Below, in pieces: positions 42,636 through 50,841 of a stretch of DNA of 64,000 nt. The translations under genes were made by a program, and so were the position numbers. The stretch is from contig JAJVII010000060.1 of NCBI GenBank assembly GCA_022072085.1, positions 1-64,000 on the forward strand, given 5' to 3'. This DNA is from Phycisphaerae bacterium (GTDB taxonomy: Bacteria > Planctomycetota > Phycisphaerae > JAJVII01). Positions within the stretch are counted from its first letter, which is position 1. Each line of letters opens with the position of its first letter. The notes under the pieces were generated by a model, which had not been told where the DNA came from, ran no database searches, and worked only from the letters and a program-made list of their open reading frames with translations.

Positions 42636-43373
42636 CTATCGCTGCGGGCGATCAGGACGGGCAGGTGCGGTTGGCGGGCGCGAAGTGCCGCATTGACGAG
42701 GTTGCAGGAGGACGATGCGGCCGTGGGCGCCTTCCCATTCCGCCGGCTCGGTCGCGACCCGCCAGCCGGTGCGCGGGGCGTCTTCGAGGAATGCGTCGGC
42801 GGCCTGGCGGTTGGGGTCGGCCAGCACCGCCAGCCCGGCCTGTTCGAGGCATTCGTGCAGGCATTCGAGGATCGGCTGGTGGTTGCGCCGCTCGTAGAGC
42901 ACGTCGGCCGCCAGAATCACCGGGAACCGATGCGGCGGCGGGGTTCGCCAGTCGACTCGAACCGTGCGCAGGTGCACGCGGTTGAGTTCCGCGTTCTGCT
43001 CGGCGTAGGCCAGCGCGTCGTCGTCGTAGTCGCTTGCGGTCACCTGGTAGCCGTCCAAGGCGGCGAACAGCCCCGGTAAGGCCAGCCCGCAGCCCAGTTC
43101 GAGCAGCCTGGCAGGCGGCGGCGGCAGGCCGACCTCGGCGGCGGCCTCCGGGCTCGCGGCGTGGCGGATCAACCAGCCGGCGAGCATGCAGGCCGCCGGC
43201 CAAAGGTGCGCCCAGTAGGGCATGTATTCGTCGGCGGCGAAGGCCTCCTCGACGGCCGGCAGGTCCAGCAGCGCGTAGGGGTTGTCCGGGGCGATCAGGT
43301 TCAATTCGCGCCCCGCGACGGCGATGTGCAGCCGGCGCGTCGGCCAATCGGAATGCAGTCGATGATGCCTCAT
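42636..43373 (-). CDS. SAM-dependent methyltransferase, protein-lysine type
   Basis: 245 residues from the ATG at 43373. Motifs: PYWAHLWPAACMLAGWL, LLELGCGLALPGLFAALDGYQVTASDYDDDALAYAEQN, and FPVILAADVLYERRNHQPILECL, typical of the METTL/Nnt1-like group that methylates proteins or small amines. The substrate is unknown. The C-terminal 25 residues are Pro/Arg-rich and may be disordered. Confidence 0.85.
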   Translation of the reverse strand: MRHHRLHSDWPTRRLHIAVAGRELNLIAPDNPYALLDLPAVEEAFAADEYMPYWAHLWPAACMLAGWLIRHAASPEAAAEVGLPPPPARLLELGCGLALPGLFAALDGYQVTASDYDDDALAYAEQNAELNRVHLRTVRVDWRTPPPHRFPVILAADVLYERRNHQPILECLHECLEQAGLAVLADPNRQAADAFLEDAPRTGWRVATEPAEWEGAHGRIVLLQPRQCGTSRPPTAPARPDRPQR

Positions 43374-43897
43374 GCCTGTTCCGTACGAGCAGCAACAGGC
43401 TATCAGTTTATCCGCCCGCAAGCCATACCCGTCGAGTATGCCTTCAGTGAAAACGCGAAGTCATGAACGCAGAGGAAGAGCATCTTTGATAATTCAGTTC
43501 GCCGCTGAGGCGCAGAGACGCTGAGGGAAAGGACTTGGTTCAGAACGGGCGTCGGAAGTGATCGAAAGACTCAAACGCAACGCCTTCTATAGACCATTGT
43601 CCCTCTGCGACTCAGCGCCTCAGCGGCTAATTATGAACAGTCCTCGGGTACAGAGGCGGGGACAGAGGCATTCATCTCTCAAAGAATTCAAGACTCTGTC
43701 GGACCTCTGCCACTCATCCGCTCTGCGTTTGATCCGGTCGCCTGGACTTTGCGATTGCCCTGAGTATGCCTCGGGGAATCCTGACATTTCTGCCGGATTT
43801 CGCTCAATCGGGTCTGTCCCATAACCGATGCAAATCGACGGCTGGACGCGCAACCGGGACTGGGGAAGGCCCCGGCGACCCCAACGGGAGACAGGCC
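43374..43897. other. Intergenic region with imperfect inverted repeat
   Basis: About 524 bases without a convincing gene. It holds an inverted repeat (43501-43528 with 43600-43627, described separately). Related words such as AACGCAGAGGAAG (43467-43479) lie nearby. A GGGAG ribosome site at 43885-43889 precedes the TTG start of the next gene. No clear promoter was found. Confidence 0.6.
43501..43627. repeat. Inverted repeat of the GCTGAGGCGCAGAGACGC type
   Basis: Arms of 28 bases (43501-43528 and 43600-43627) match at 25 positions when one is reversed; the loop is 71 bases. The word family (ccgctgaggcgcagagacgctgag) recurs as an intergenic element in many planctomycete genomes, as far as I recall. 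It may be a mobile palindromic element or a structured RNA. Confidence 0.8.
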
Positions 43898-44896
43898 TTG
43901 AACGCGACACGAAACGGACACTTCGGTCTTGTCGCCGCGTGCTGGGCGATCTTGCTGCTGACGGCTGCGCCGACAGCCGCCGACACGTTCAGCATCGACG
44001 CTGCTTCGCCGTCGGCTGGTGCGTCGCTGCTGCCGGGCAGCGTGCTGGCGTTCGGCCCGACCACGCACGTGCCGCAGCAATCGTTCGGACTGGCGATCGG
44101 CGACGAACTGGACGCCCTGTCCGACGGCACCGACATCGGACAGATCATCTTCTTCAGCGTGGGGCGCGGCTCGACCGGGGCGGCCGGGCAGACCGACCTG
44201 TTCACCGTCGGCGGCCAGGCGTTGCGGGGCCAGCAGGCCGGCGACGTCTTCGTCACCGTGACCGCTGACGGCGTGCTCTCGCGACCGGTCGGATACAACC
44301 AGTTGGCGACCGACCAGACGCAATATGGCCTGTCGCCGATCCTGGCGCCGTTCTTCTACAACAGCGGCCCGCTGGACAACCTGGACGCGCTGAACTTCAG
44401 CGAGTTCGACACGCTGCCGGTCGGCGGCGACGGCACGCCCGACCGGGCGATCTTCTTCTCGCTGGCGGCCGGCAGCCCGACGCTGACGACGCTGGGGGCG
44501 TCGGCGGCCGACGTGCTGCTGTGGAACCCGGTCGACTCGACGCTGTCGATCTGGCAGCCGGCGACGACGCTGGGGCTGACTTCCGGGGACGACCTGGACG
44601 CGCTGGCCCTGGGCGTGGTGGCAAACCCCGACGGCAGCTACACGCCGGTGCAGGCGTGGTTCTCGCTGGCGCCGGGCAGCCCGTCGCTGGGCGGCGACTC
44701 GGGGGCCGATATCTTCCACACGACCTTCGGCGGCGACTACTCGCTGCTCTACACGGCCGAGCAACTCGGCCTGTCCGATGCGGACAACGTGGACGCGCTG
44801 GAAATCTCGCCCGTCCCCGAGCCGGCGACGCTGGCATTGCTGCTGGTCGGCGGGGCGTTGGCCATCGGCTTAGCCCGGCGACGCCGCGTCCGCTGA
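43898..44896 (+). CDS. PEP-CTERM protein with repeated acidic beta domain (copy 1)
   Basis: 332 residues from a TTG at 43898 (GGGAG at 43885). Signal peptide: NGHFGLVAACWAILLLTAAPTAA. Repeated modules contain GDELDALSDG, WFSLAPGSPSL, SAADVLLWNP and SDADNVDALEI. The C-terminus is PEP-CTERM: VPEPATLALLLVGGALAIGLARRRRVR. The calcium-type Asp clusters (GDDLDAL, DNVDALE) suggest metal binding but this is inference. It is a paralogue of the gene at 45161. Confidence 0.87.
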   Translation: MNATRNGHFGLVAACWAILLLTAAPTAADTFSIDAASPSAGASLLPGSVLAFGPTTHVPQQSFGLAIGDELDALSDGTDIGQIIFFSVGRGSTGAAGQTDLFTVGGQALRGQQAGDVFVTVTADGVLSRPVGYNQLATDQTQYGLSPILAPFFYNSGPLDNLDALNFSEFDTLPVGGDGTPDRAIFFSLAAGSPTLTTLGASAADVLLWNPVDSTLSIWQPATTLGLTSGDDLDALALGVVANPDGSYTPVQAWFSLAPGSPSLGGDSGADIFHTTFGGDYSLLYTAEQLGLSDADNVDALEISPVPEPATLALLLVGGALAIGLARRRRVR

Positions 44897-44975
44897 CCCA
44901 TCTTCCACGGCTGTCTCCCCCTCCGCCGGTCGCGGCCGGCAGCCATTTCCCCTCGCACAACACCCGATAATTCGC

Positions 44976-45052
44976 TTGATCCCCCGCAGAATTGCCAGCT
45001 ATTATGGACATCGAGGAAGGGAAGCCCTTCCGGCATGTCACTTGCCGGTTGG
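44976..45052 (+). promoter_or_regulatory. Promoter and leader hairpins of the second PEP-CTERM gene
   Basis: TTGATC (44976-44981), 18-base spacer, TATTAT (45000-45005). The leader then has two hairpins: GGAAGGG/CCCTTCC (45015-45031) and CCGGCA/TGCCGG (45031-45049). The leader is about 150 bases, long enough for post-transcriptional control; it does not match a riboswitch class that I recognise. Confidence 0.45.
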
Positions 45053-45160
45053 CGGCGGGCCCCAGTGAGAGCATCGGCCGGCCGCACCCCAGGTCATCTC
45101 CGGGCATGGATCGCCCGCGGCCGCGGGATGTGACCCAATCGCCGTGAGGAGAGAGATCCC

Positions 45161-46222
45161 ATGTCTCGGACTCTTGACGCCCTTCGGGCGGCCGGCGGTA
45201 GCCTTGTACTTGCACTGGCAGTCCTGCTGATCCCCGCGACGCTTTCGGCTGGCACGTTCGCCACGTTCTCGATCGACAGCGGCTCGACCACCGCGCGGTC
45301 GGGGGCGGCGATCCTCTCGCCCGGGACGGCTGTGCCGGTTCACCTGACGCCGTCGGCGATCGGCCTGACGAGCGGCGACGAACTGGACGCCCTCTCCGAC
45401 GGGCAGGACGCCGGGAACGTGGTCTACTTCTCGGTCGATCGCGTGTCGGTCGGGCAGAATCTCGGCTACGGGTTCAGCTACGGATTCCTGACCATCTACG
45501 ACCAGCATGCCCTCGGCCACGCGGCCGCCGATCTCTACGTCACGACCAACGCCGTCTACGCCGGGTCCGCGCCGCCGTCGGTCGGGAGCGGCCTGCACAT
45601 CCTCGACGGCTTCGGACCGTCGGGCAACCAGGCGGCGTTCGGCCTGTATCCGACCAGCGGATATGCTTCGAAATATACGGGCGGCAGCCCCATCGACAAC
45701 ATCGACGCGATGAACTTTACTGACTTCGACATCAGCCCGGTCGGCGGCGACGGGGTGGCCGATCGGCCGGCCTTCTTCTCGCTGGGCGCCGGCTCGCCGA
45801 CGCTGGGTTCGCTGAGCGCGGGGGCCGCCGACGTGCTGGTCTGGACGCCGGGGGGCGGGCTGAGCATCCTGGCGACGGCGGCGCAGGTGGGGCTGACGGC
45901 CGGCGACGACATCGACGCAATGGCCCTGGTCACGTCGGGCCTGCCGGGCACGCCCACGCCGGTGGGGCTCTGGTTCTCGCTGGCCCCGGGCAGCCCGTCA
46001 CTGGGCGGCGACTCGGCGGCCGACATCTTCTTCTCTCGCTTCGACGGCAGCTACTCGGTGCTCTACACAGCCGAGTCGCTGGGCCTGCTGAACAGCGACA
46101 ACGTGGACGCCCTGGAACTTCAGCCGCTGCTGACCGTGACGCCCGAGCCGGCGACGCTTGCGCTGCTGGCGTTGGGCGGCGTCGGGGCGGCGATCGGCCT
46201 GCGGCGACGGCGACGAAGGTGA
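45161..46222 (+). CDS. PEP-CTERM protein with repeated acidic beta domain (copy 2)
   Basis: 353 residues; ATG at 45161 after GAGGAGAGAG. Signal peptide to about residue 30 (LVLALAVLLIPATLSAG). The modules match copy 1 closely: IGLTSGDELDALSDGQD, FFSLGAGSPTLGSLSAGAADVLVW, VGLTAGDDIDAMAL, WFSLAPGSPSLGGDSAADIFFSRFDGSYSVLYTAESLGL. C-terminal signal TPEPATLALLALGG, helix, then LRRRRRR. It differs from copy 1 mainly in the region around residues 95-170. A terminator-type hairpin lies 38 bases after the stop. Confidence 0.88.
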   Translation: MSRTLDALRAAGGSLVLALAVLLIPATLSAGTFATFSIDSGSTTARSGAAILSPGTAVPVHLTPSAIGLTSGDELDALSDGQDAGNVVYFSVDRVSVGQNLGYGFSYGFLTIYDQHALGHAAADLYVTTNAVYAGSAPPSVGSGLHILDGFGPSGNQAAFGLYPTSGYASKYTGGSPIDNIDAMNFTDFDISPVGGDGVADRPAFFSLGAGSPTLGSLSAGAADVLVWTPGGGLSILATAAQVGLTAGDDIDAMALVTSGLPGTPTPVGLWFSLAPGSPSLGGDSAADIFFSRFDGSYSVLYTAESLGLLNSDNVDALELQPLLTVTPEPATLALLALGGVGAAIGLRRRRRR

Positions 46223-46259
46223 TGCCCTGCGGGGAGCCATGGCATGGCGCAGAAAAACA

Positions 46260-46294
46260 CCCGCCGCCTGACGAACCAGGCGGCGGGCTGTTTT
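46260..46294. terminator. Bidirectional intrinsic terminator
   Basis: An 11-bp perfect stem, CCCGCCGCCTG (46260-46270) with CAGGCGGCGGG (46277-46287), loop ACGAAC. On the plus strand CTGTTTT follows and can end the PEP-CTERM transcript; on the minus strand TGTTTTT follows and can end the candidate RNA. Confidence 0.9.
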
Positions 46295-46326
46295 GTGAGG
46301 CTGCCACCAGGCAGCTGCGTGACTGC

Positions 46327-46356
46327 CTAGAGCAGCCCTCCTATGTCATGTAGCAC
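46327..46356 (-). CDS. Possible nine-codon leader peptide with extended ribosome site
   Basis: GTG at 46356, seven bases after AAGGAGG, opens a frame MLHDIGGLL that ends at TAG (46329-46327). The spacing is ideal, and the stop sits at the base of the AGGCAG/CTGCCT hairpin, so a ribosome there would disturb that hairpin. It may be a true peptide or simply chance within an RNA whose role is to bind ribosomes. The Shine-Dalgarno is much longer than the GGAGG-type sites of neighbouring genes. Confidence 0.3.
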   Translation of the reverse strand: MLHDIGGLL

Positions 46357-46637
46357 TGGATCACCTCCTTATTCTGCGGCTGGCCGGGTCGCTCGGGCGT
46401 GCGGCGCGATCGAACGCCATACCCGAGAGGACCGGACCTGCCAGGCTTCCCCAGCCGCCATCCGCGACACGTTTCCGCACGGCGCCGGTCCCGGGTAAAC
46501 GGGATTGGGCCACCGCACTTCCACGCCCGCGAACCGCCGGGCTCCTTTTCCCGGAATCGCCATCCCGGGCCCTGGCCCCGAGCGGGTGATCAGCCTCGCT
46601 CGCGGTCGTCGAATCGCGCTGAGCATTCGACTCTCTT

Positions 46638-46666
46638 ACTCTACACTCTGTCGGCTGATGGGTCAA
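46638..46666 (-). promoter_or_regulatory. Strong promoter of the candidate RNA
   Basis: TTGACC (46666-46661), a 17-base spacer and TAGAGT (46643-46638) on the minus strand, near consensus for sigma-70. Start of transcription expected near 46632. Confidence 0.65.
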
Positions 46667-46739
46667 TTTTCGATCATCATTTTCGCGCTGCCCGTCGCCG
46701 GTCCGCGACGCCCTGGCGGAGGCGGGAACCTTTTGGTCG

Positions 46740-46748
46740 TGGTACAAT
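46740..46748 (+). promoter_or_regulatory. Extended -10 promoter of the ARPP-1 gene
   Basis: TGGTACAAT (46740-46748) has the extended -10 form TGn-TAnAAT. No -35 is apparent. It is about 33 bases before the start codon at 46781, and GGTGGAGG (46766-46773) is the ribosome site. Confidence 0.55.
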
Positions 46749-46780
46749 CTAACGGTACATATCCGGTGGAGGCCCACGCG

Positions 46781-48022
46781 ATGAACAGACGACACTCTTG
46801 GCGCATCGGACGTTCGGGGCTGCATTCGCTGTCCGCACTGTTGGCGGTGTCAGCCGTCGTGCTGTCGGTCTGGCTGACGCTGCCGGTGATGGTGAACGCC
46901 GGCTACCTCGAAAGCGACTACCCCCGGCAGCAGGAACAGCCGCAACCGCAACCCCAGCCCCAACCCCAGCCGCAGCTGCGGCCGCTGCCGATCGTGGACA
47001 ACCCGACGACTCGGCTGATCCGCGACGTGACCCTCGGCGACGCGATCCGCTGGGGCAACCTGGTGCTCTATCCCGTGCGGCTGCGCGACGCCGAGCCCGT
47101 GGCCCGCGTCGAATCGCTGGGCACAGCCGTCGATCGCGGCTGGGTGACGATTGGCGAGACCGACCCGCCCGCGGTCGGCAAGGCCGTGCTGAACAACACG
47201 AGCGACCGCGTCGTGCTCGTGCTGGCGGGCGAACTGATCCAGGGCGGACGGCAGAACCGGTCGGCCCAGAAGGATCTGCTGCTGCTGCCGCACACGAAGG
47301 TCGAAATGGACCTCTACTGCGTCGAGCACGGGCGCTGGGAAGGCGGCGAGAAGTTCGCTGCCCGCAAGCAGCTTGCCCCCCAGTCGGTGCGGTCGGGCAA
47401 CGTCGCCGGCGCCGACCAGGCCGAGGTGTGGGAGAACGTCCGTCAGTTCAACGACGCCGCCAAGGCCGACAGCCGCAGCGAAAGCCTGCTGGCCGGCCTG
47501 GACAGCGCCGCCGTGAAGCGGGAACTGGACGACTGCCGGCGGGCGGTCCGCCCGAGGCTTCCCGACGACTGCGTCGGCCTGGTGGCCGGCAGGGCGGGGC
47601 GGGTCATCGCGGCAGACCTTTTCGTCGACCGCGACCTGTTCGCCGCCTACCGCGACATGCTGATCGACAGCTACGCCGGGCAGGAGGTTTACTGGAAACT
47701 GCGGCAGCCGGTGGCGGTCGAGCGCGACGCCGAAGGCCGCCTGATCCGCCGCCCGATCCCCGTACCGCCGCCGGGGCGCGAGGCGGCTCGCGAGTTCCTC
47801 GATCTGACTTTGCGGGCGAACTACGCGGACCTGGGGACGCCGGGCGGCGGCAGCCTCTGGCGGATCACGCGCGGCGATGTGAGCGGGCAGTCGCTGGACT
47901 ATCGCGGGCAGACGGTGCACGCGGCGCTGACGCGCCCGTCGCCGATCGTCCTGCCCCCGCCTCGGCCGATTCCGCGGCCGATGCCCAATCAGCGAGAGGA
48001 TGATCGAAACCTGGGACGATAG
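46781..48022 (+). CDS. ARPP-1 domain secreted protein with Pro-Gln repeat
   Basis: 413 residues; the ATG at 46781 yields a signal peptide (SALLAVSAVVLSVWLTLPVMVNA). A low-complexity Pro-Gln repeat (residues about 51-65) precedes an ARPP-1-type domain: VTLGDAIRWGNLVLYPVRL, ESLGTAVDRGWVTIGET, VGKAVLNNTSDRVVLVLAGELIQGGRQNRSAQKDLLL, CVEHGRW. The C-terminus is Pro-rich. The biochemical role of ARPP-1 domains is not established; they have been predicted to act in phosphate or sugar-related signalling. The gene is followed by a VIT/VWA gene, probably functionally linked. Confidence 0.82.
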   Translation: MNRRHSWRIGRSGLHSLSALLAVSAVVLSVWLTLPVMVNAGYLESDYPRQQEQPQPQPQPQPQPQLRPLPIVDNPTTRLIRDVTLGDAIRWGNLVLYPVRLRDAEPVARVESLGTAVDRGWVTIGETDPPAVGKAVLNNTSDRVVLVLAGELIQGGRQNRSAQKDLLLLPHTKVEMDLYCVEHGRWEGGEKFAARKQLAPQSVRSGNVAGADQAEVWENVRQFNDAAKADSRSESLLAGLDSAAVKRELDDCRRAVRPRLPDDCVGLVAGRAGRVIAADLFVDRDLFAAYRDMLIDSYAGQEVYWKLRQPVAVERDAEGRLIRRPIPVPPPGREAAREFLDLTLRANYADLGTPGGGSLWRITRGDVSGQSLDYRGQTVHAALTRPSPIVLPPPRPIPRPMPNQREDDRNLGR

Positions 48023-48153
48023 AGCCCATGCCTTCGCGGCCAGCGGGTGACGAAACATCAAACGATTTGCGTGCTGGAACGTCATAGATATGGGGCGGTC
48101 CGTTCGCGGATGCCCGAGTCGGCGGTGAAACGAACGCACACAAGGAGCGAACA

Positions 48154-50676
48154 ATGAACAAGACAGGGATGGTTCTCGTGGTCGGGCTGGCGATCCTCGC
48201 GGGGGCGGCGTCGGCCTGGGGGCAGGGCCTGCTTGTGCCGACCGACACGACGCTGCCGCCGCTGGCGATCAAGAGCCAGCAGGTGAGCATCAGCATCGAC
48301 AACCAGGTCGCGACCACCACGGTCAAGCAGGTGTTCATGAACTCGACCGGGCGGCAGCTCGAAGCCAACTACGTCTTCCCCATGCCGGCCCAGAGCACCA
48401 TCCGCGACTTCTCGATGATGATGGACGGCAAGAAGGTCAGCGGCGAACTGGTCGAGGCCAAGGAGGCCCGCCGCATCTACACGCAGATCGTCTCGCAGAT
48501 GCGCGACCCGGGCCTGCTGGAGCACCTGGGCGACAACCTGTTCCGCGTGAACATCTTCCCCGTGCCGGCCAACGGCACGCAGACCATCGAGCTGACCTAC
48601 AGCGAGGTCGTTAAGGGCAACGGCGGGGTCTACCGCTACGTCTACCCCTTGCGGACCGGCAGCAAGGCGTCGCAGGTGCAGGACTACTTCAGCGTCGGCG
48701 CCAAGCTCGCGAGCAAGGTCGCGATCAAGAGCGTCTACAGTCCCACGCATGAGATCGGCGTGACGCGCAAGGGCGATCACGCCGCGACCGTCGGGCTGGA
48801 GATCAACAAGGCGATCCTCGACCGCGACTTCTCGCTCTACTGGACGGTCAGCGACAAGGATTTCGGCCTCAACGCCGTCGCCCACCGCGCCGACGAGAAG
48901 CAGCCGGGCTACCTGATGCTGCTGATCTCGCCCAAGTCGGCGGTGAACGACGACGAGATCGTCGCCAAGGACGTGCAGTTCGTCTTCGATACCTCCGGCT
49001 CGATGAGCGGCGACAAGATCGAGCAGGCCAAGAAGGCCCTGCGCTACTGCATCGAGAACCTGGCGGCCAAGGACCGCTTCAACATCATCTCCTTCGCCAC
49101 CGACGTCACGCCGTTCAAGGAAGGTCTGGTCGAGGCGAGCAAGGAGAACCGCCGATCCGCGATCGACTACGTCAACAAGCTCCAGGCCCAGGGCGGCACG
49201 AACATCCATGACGCCCTGGACGCGGCGATGAAGACCGCCCGCGCCCAGAAGGACCGGCCACAGATCGTCGTCTTCCTGACAGACGGCCGGCCGACCATCG
49301 GTAACGTGGAGACCAAGGACATCGTCGGTCTGATCGGCAGCGAATCAAAGGAGGCCGCCGCCAAGGCCGAGCATGTCCGCGTCTTCACCTTCGGCGTCGG
49401 CAACGACGTGAACACCAAGCTGCTGGACCAAGTAGCCGGCAAGTCGGGCGGGCTCCCCGAATACGTCGGCGACGGCGAGGACATCGAGGTGAAGGTCTCC
49501 GACTTCTTCGCCAAGGCGTCGCATCCCGTAATGACCGGCCTGTCGCTGGCGTTCAGCGGGTCCGCCAAGATCGACGACATGCTGCCCAAGGCGCTGCCGG
49601 ACCTCTACTTCGGCCAGCAGATCGTCGCTTTTGCCCGCTACGACGGCGCGGGCGACGTGGCCGTCACTCTCAGCGGCACGGTCAGCAACGGCAAGACCGA
49701 GAAACACACCTACGAAGTCGCGCTGCCCGGCCAGACCACCGAAAGCGATTTCGTCGAGCCGCTCTGGGCCAACCGAAAGGTGGGCTTCCTGCTCGACCAG
49801 ATCCGCCTCAACGGCGAGAGCAAGGAACTGAAGGACGAGGTGATCCGGCTGAGCAAGGCCTACAGGATTCAGACGCCCTACACCAGCTACCTCGTGCTCG
49901 AAGAGCAGCACCGCCGGCAGTACCTCGACCGCGTCGCGTCGGGGAACGACTACGATCGCGATGGCCGTCGTTGGCGGTCCGGCCGCGAGGGGCAGGACGC
50001 CCCGCCGCCGCCGACTGCACCCGATACGTCCGTAACGCCGGTGACGCCGGGCGTTACTACCGGCAACCGTCCGGACGCCGAGGCGCCGGCCAGACCCGCG
50101 GAGGACCAGAAGCGACTGGAAACGGCCCTGGACATGGCGACCCGGACAGAAGGCGACGGCGGCGGCCACGGTGGCCCGCGGGGCCAGAAGGCCGATCCGG
50201 GGTCCGGCGGCTGGGCCGACAATGCGCCAGCCGACGAGGTCCTGGCCCTCCGTCGCGACGCGCTGGAGAAGGAGTCCGGCGAAGCCGCCGTCGAGGTGGC
50301 CAAGGACATCGCCCGCAAGAAGCAGGCCGACAAACTCGACGACGCCGGCAAGTTCAGAGCCGGCTACTATGGCGTGGTCAGCCAGGAGGCGGGCGGGCGA
50401 ACTTTCTACGCCCTGCGCGGCTTCTGGATCGACGGCGATTTCGACGGCAAAGCCAAGCTGACCTTCGTGAAGTGGGGCAGCGAGGCCTATTTTGACATCG
50501 TGTCGGCCCACGTCGAGTTGAAGGACGCGTTCGCCCTGGGCAAGAGCCTGATCGTCGTGACGGCTGAGGGCCGAGCCCTGGTCGTCAGTGAGACCGAGGG
50601 CGAGGAGAAACTCACCGAGGAACAGGTGAAGGCCCTGTTCACGGCCGTCGCCCCGACGACGCAGCCGGCGGAATAG
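48154..50676 (+). CDS. VIT and VWA domain secreted protein
   Basis: 840 residues with signal peptide. VIT domain at about 30-160 (VSISIDNQVATTTVKQVFMN, LEANYVFPMPAQSTIRDFSMMMDGK). VWA domain from about 270 with an intact metal-ion site: DTSGSMS, Thr in GGTNIHDAL, Asp in FLTDGRPTIG. A C-terminal extension (about 610-840) has a Pro/Gly linker and a separate domain (FRAGYYGVVSQEAGGRTFYALRGFW). The family resembles inter-alpha-trypsin inhibitor heavy chains and acts in protein-protein contact at the surface. A strong terminator follows. Confidence 0.92.
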   Translation: MNKTGMVLVVGLAILAGAASAWGQGLLVPTDTTLPPLAIKSQQVSISIDNQVATTTVKQVFMNSTGRQLEANYVFPMPAQSTIRDFSMMMDGKKVSGELVEAKEARRIYTQIVSQMRDPGLLEHLGDNLFRVNIFPVPANGTQTIELTYSEVVKGNGGVYRYVYPLRTGSKASQVQDYFSVGAKLASKVAIKSVYSPTHEIGVTRKGDHAATVGLEINKAILDRDFSLYWTVSDKDFGLNAVAHRADEKQPGYLMLLISPKSAVNDDEIVAKDVQFVFDTSGSMSGDKIEQAKKALRYCIENLAAKDRFNIISFATDVTPFKEGLVEASKENRRSAIDYVNKLQAQGGTNIHDALDAAMKTARAQKDRPQIVVFLTDGRPTIGNVETKDIVGLIGSESKEAAAKAEHVRVFTFGVGNDVNTKLLDQVAGKSGGLPEYVGDGEDIEVKVSDFFAKASHPVMTGLSLAFSGSAKIDDMLPKALPDLYFGQQIVAFARYDGAGDVAVTLSGTVSNGKTEKHTYEVALPGQTTESDFVEPLWANRKVGFLLDQIRLNGESKELKDEVIRLSKAYRIQTPYTSYLVLEEQHRRQYLDRVASGNDYDRDGRRWRSGREGQDAPPPPTAPDTSVTPVTPGVTTGNRPDAEAPARPAEDQKRLETALDMATRTEGDGGGHGGPRGQKADPGSGGWADNAPADEVLALRRDALEKESGEAAVEVAKDIARKKQADKLDDAGKFRAGYYGVVSQEAGGRTFYALRGFWIDGDFDGKAKLTFVKWGSEAYFDIVSAHVELKDAFALGKSLIVVTAEGRALVVSETEGEEKLTEEQVKALFTAVAPTTQPAE

Positions 50677-50709
50677 CCGCAAGGCCTGTCAATCCATGAG
50701 GATGCAACC

Positions 50710-50749
50710 GGGGCCGGTCCCGCAGAGCGGGGCCGGCCCCCTCTCTTTT
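50710..50749 (+). terminator. Intrinsic terminator after the VIT/VWA gene
   Basis: Stem GGGGCCGG (50710-50717) with CCGGCCCC (50733-50740), loop of 15 bases, followed by CTCTCTTTT. Confidence 0.85.
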
Positions 50750-50796
50750 CCGCTGCGTTTCACAGGGGCCTGCGTCGCCGAATATCCGATATCTCC

Positions 50797-50841
50797 TTGC
50801 TGCCTCCATGTATTAGTGTATACTAGTTTAGTGTACGCTAA
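50797..50841 (+). promoter_or_regulatory. Promoter overlapping a repeated operator-like element
   Basis: TTGCTG (50797-50802), 16-base spacer, TATACT (50819-50824). TTAGTGTA occurs at 50813-50820 and again at 50828-50835. The second copy extends into a near palindrome, TTAGTGTACGCTAA (50828-50841). The first copy overlaps the -10 box, so a repressor that binds these sites would block transcription. The regulator is not in the window. Confidence 0.6.

Larger units (their letters stand above)
46255..46632 (-). ncRNA. Candidate structured RNA carrying a 16S-complementary sequence
   Basis: A strong promoter (46666-46638) and a strong terminator (46287-46255 on this strand) bracket about 375 bases with no long convincing frame. 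The RNA folds locally: GTCGAAT/ATTCGAC (46631-46625 with 46614-46608), GGCTGC/GCAGCC enclosing AGGCAG/CTGCCT (46337-46299), and the terminator hairpin. At 46370-46356 it has AAGGAGGTGATCCAG, an exact 15-base complement of the 3-prime end of bacterial 16S rRNA. It does not show RNase P, tmRNA, SRP or known riboswitch signatures. Not matched to a known class by me. Confidence 0.5.

Noticed and set aside
43828-43900. A second GEMM-like riboswitch before the first PEP-CTERM gene
   Set aside because: It has GCAAATC and GGACGCGCAAC but lacks the invariant GACGCAAAGC core and the closing pairing.
46356-46371. The 16S-like sequence read as a remnant of a 16S rRNA gene
   Set aside because: Only the last 15-16 bases match; the preceding sequence has no resemblance to the 16S 3-prime domain, so a gene fragment is unlikely.
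46361-46825. A 154-codon minus-strand open frame over the candidate RNA
   Set aside because: No ribosome site, Arg/Ser-rich composition typical of a shadow frame in GC-rich DNA, and it runs through the divergent promoter region.
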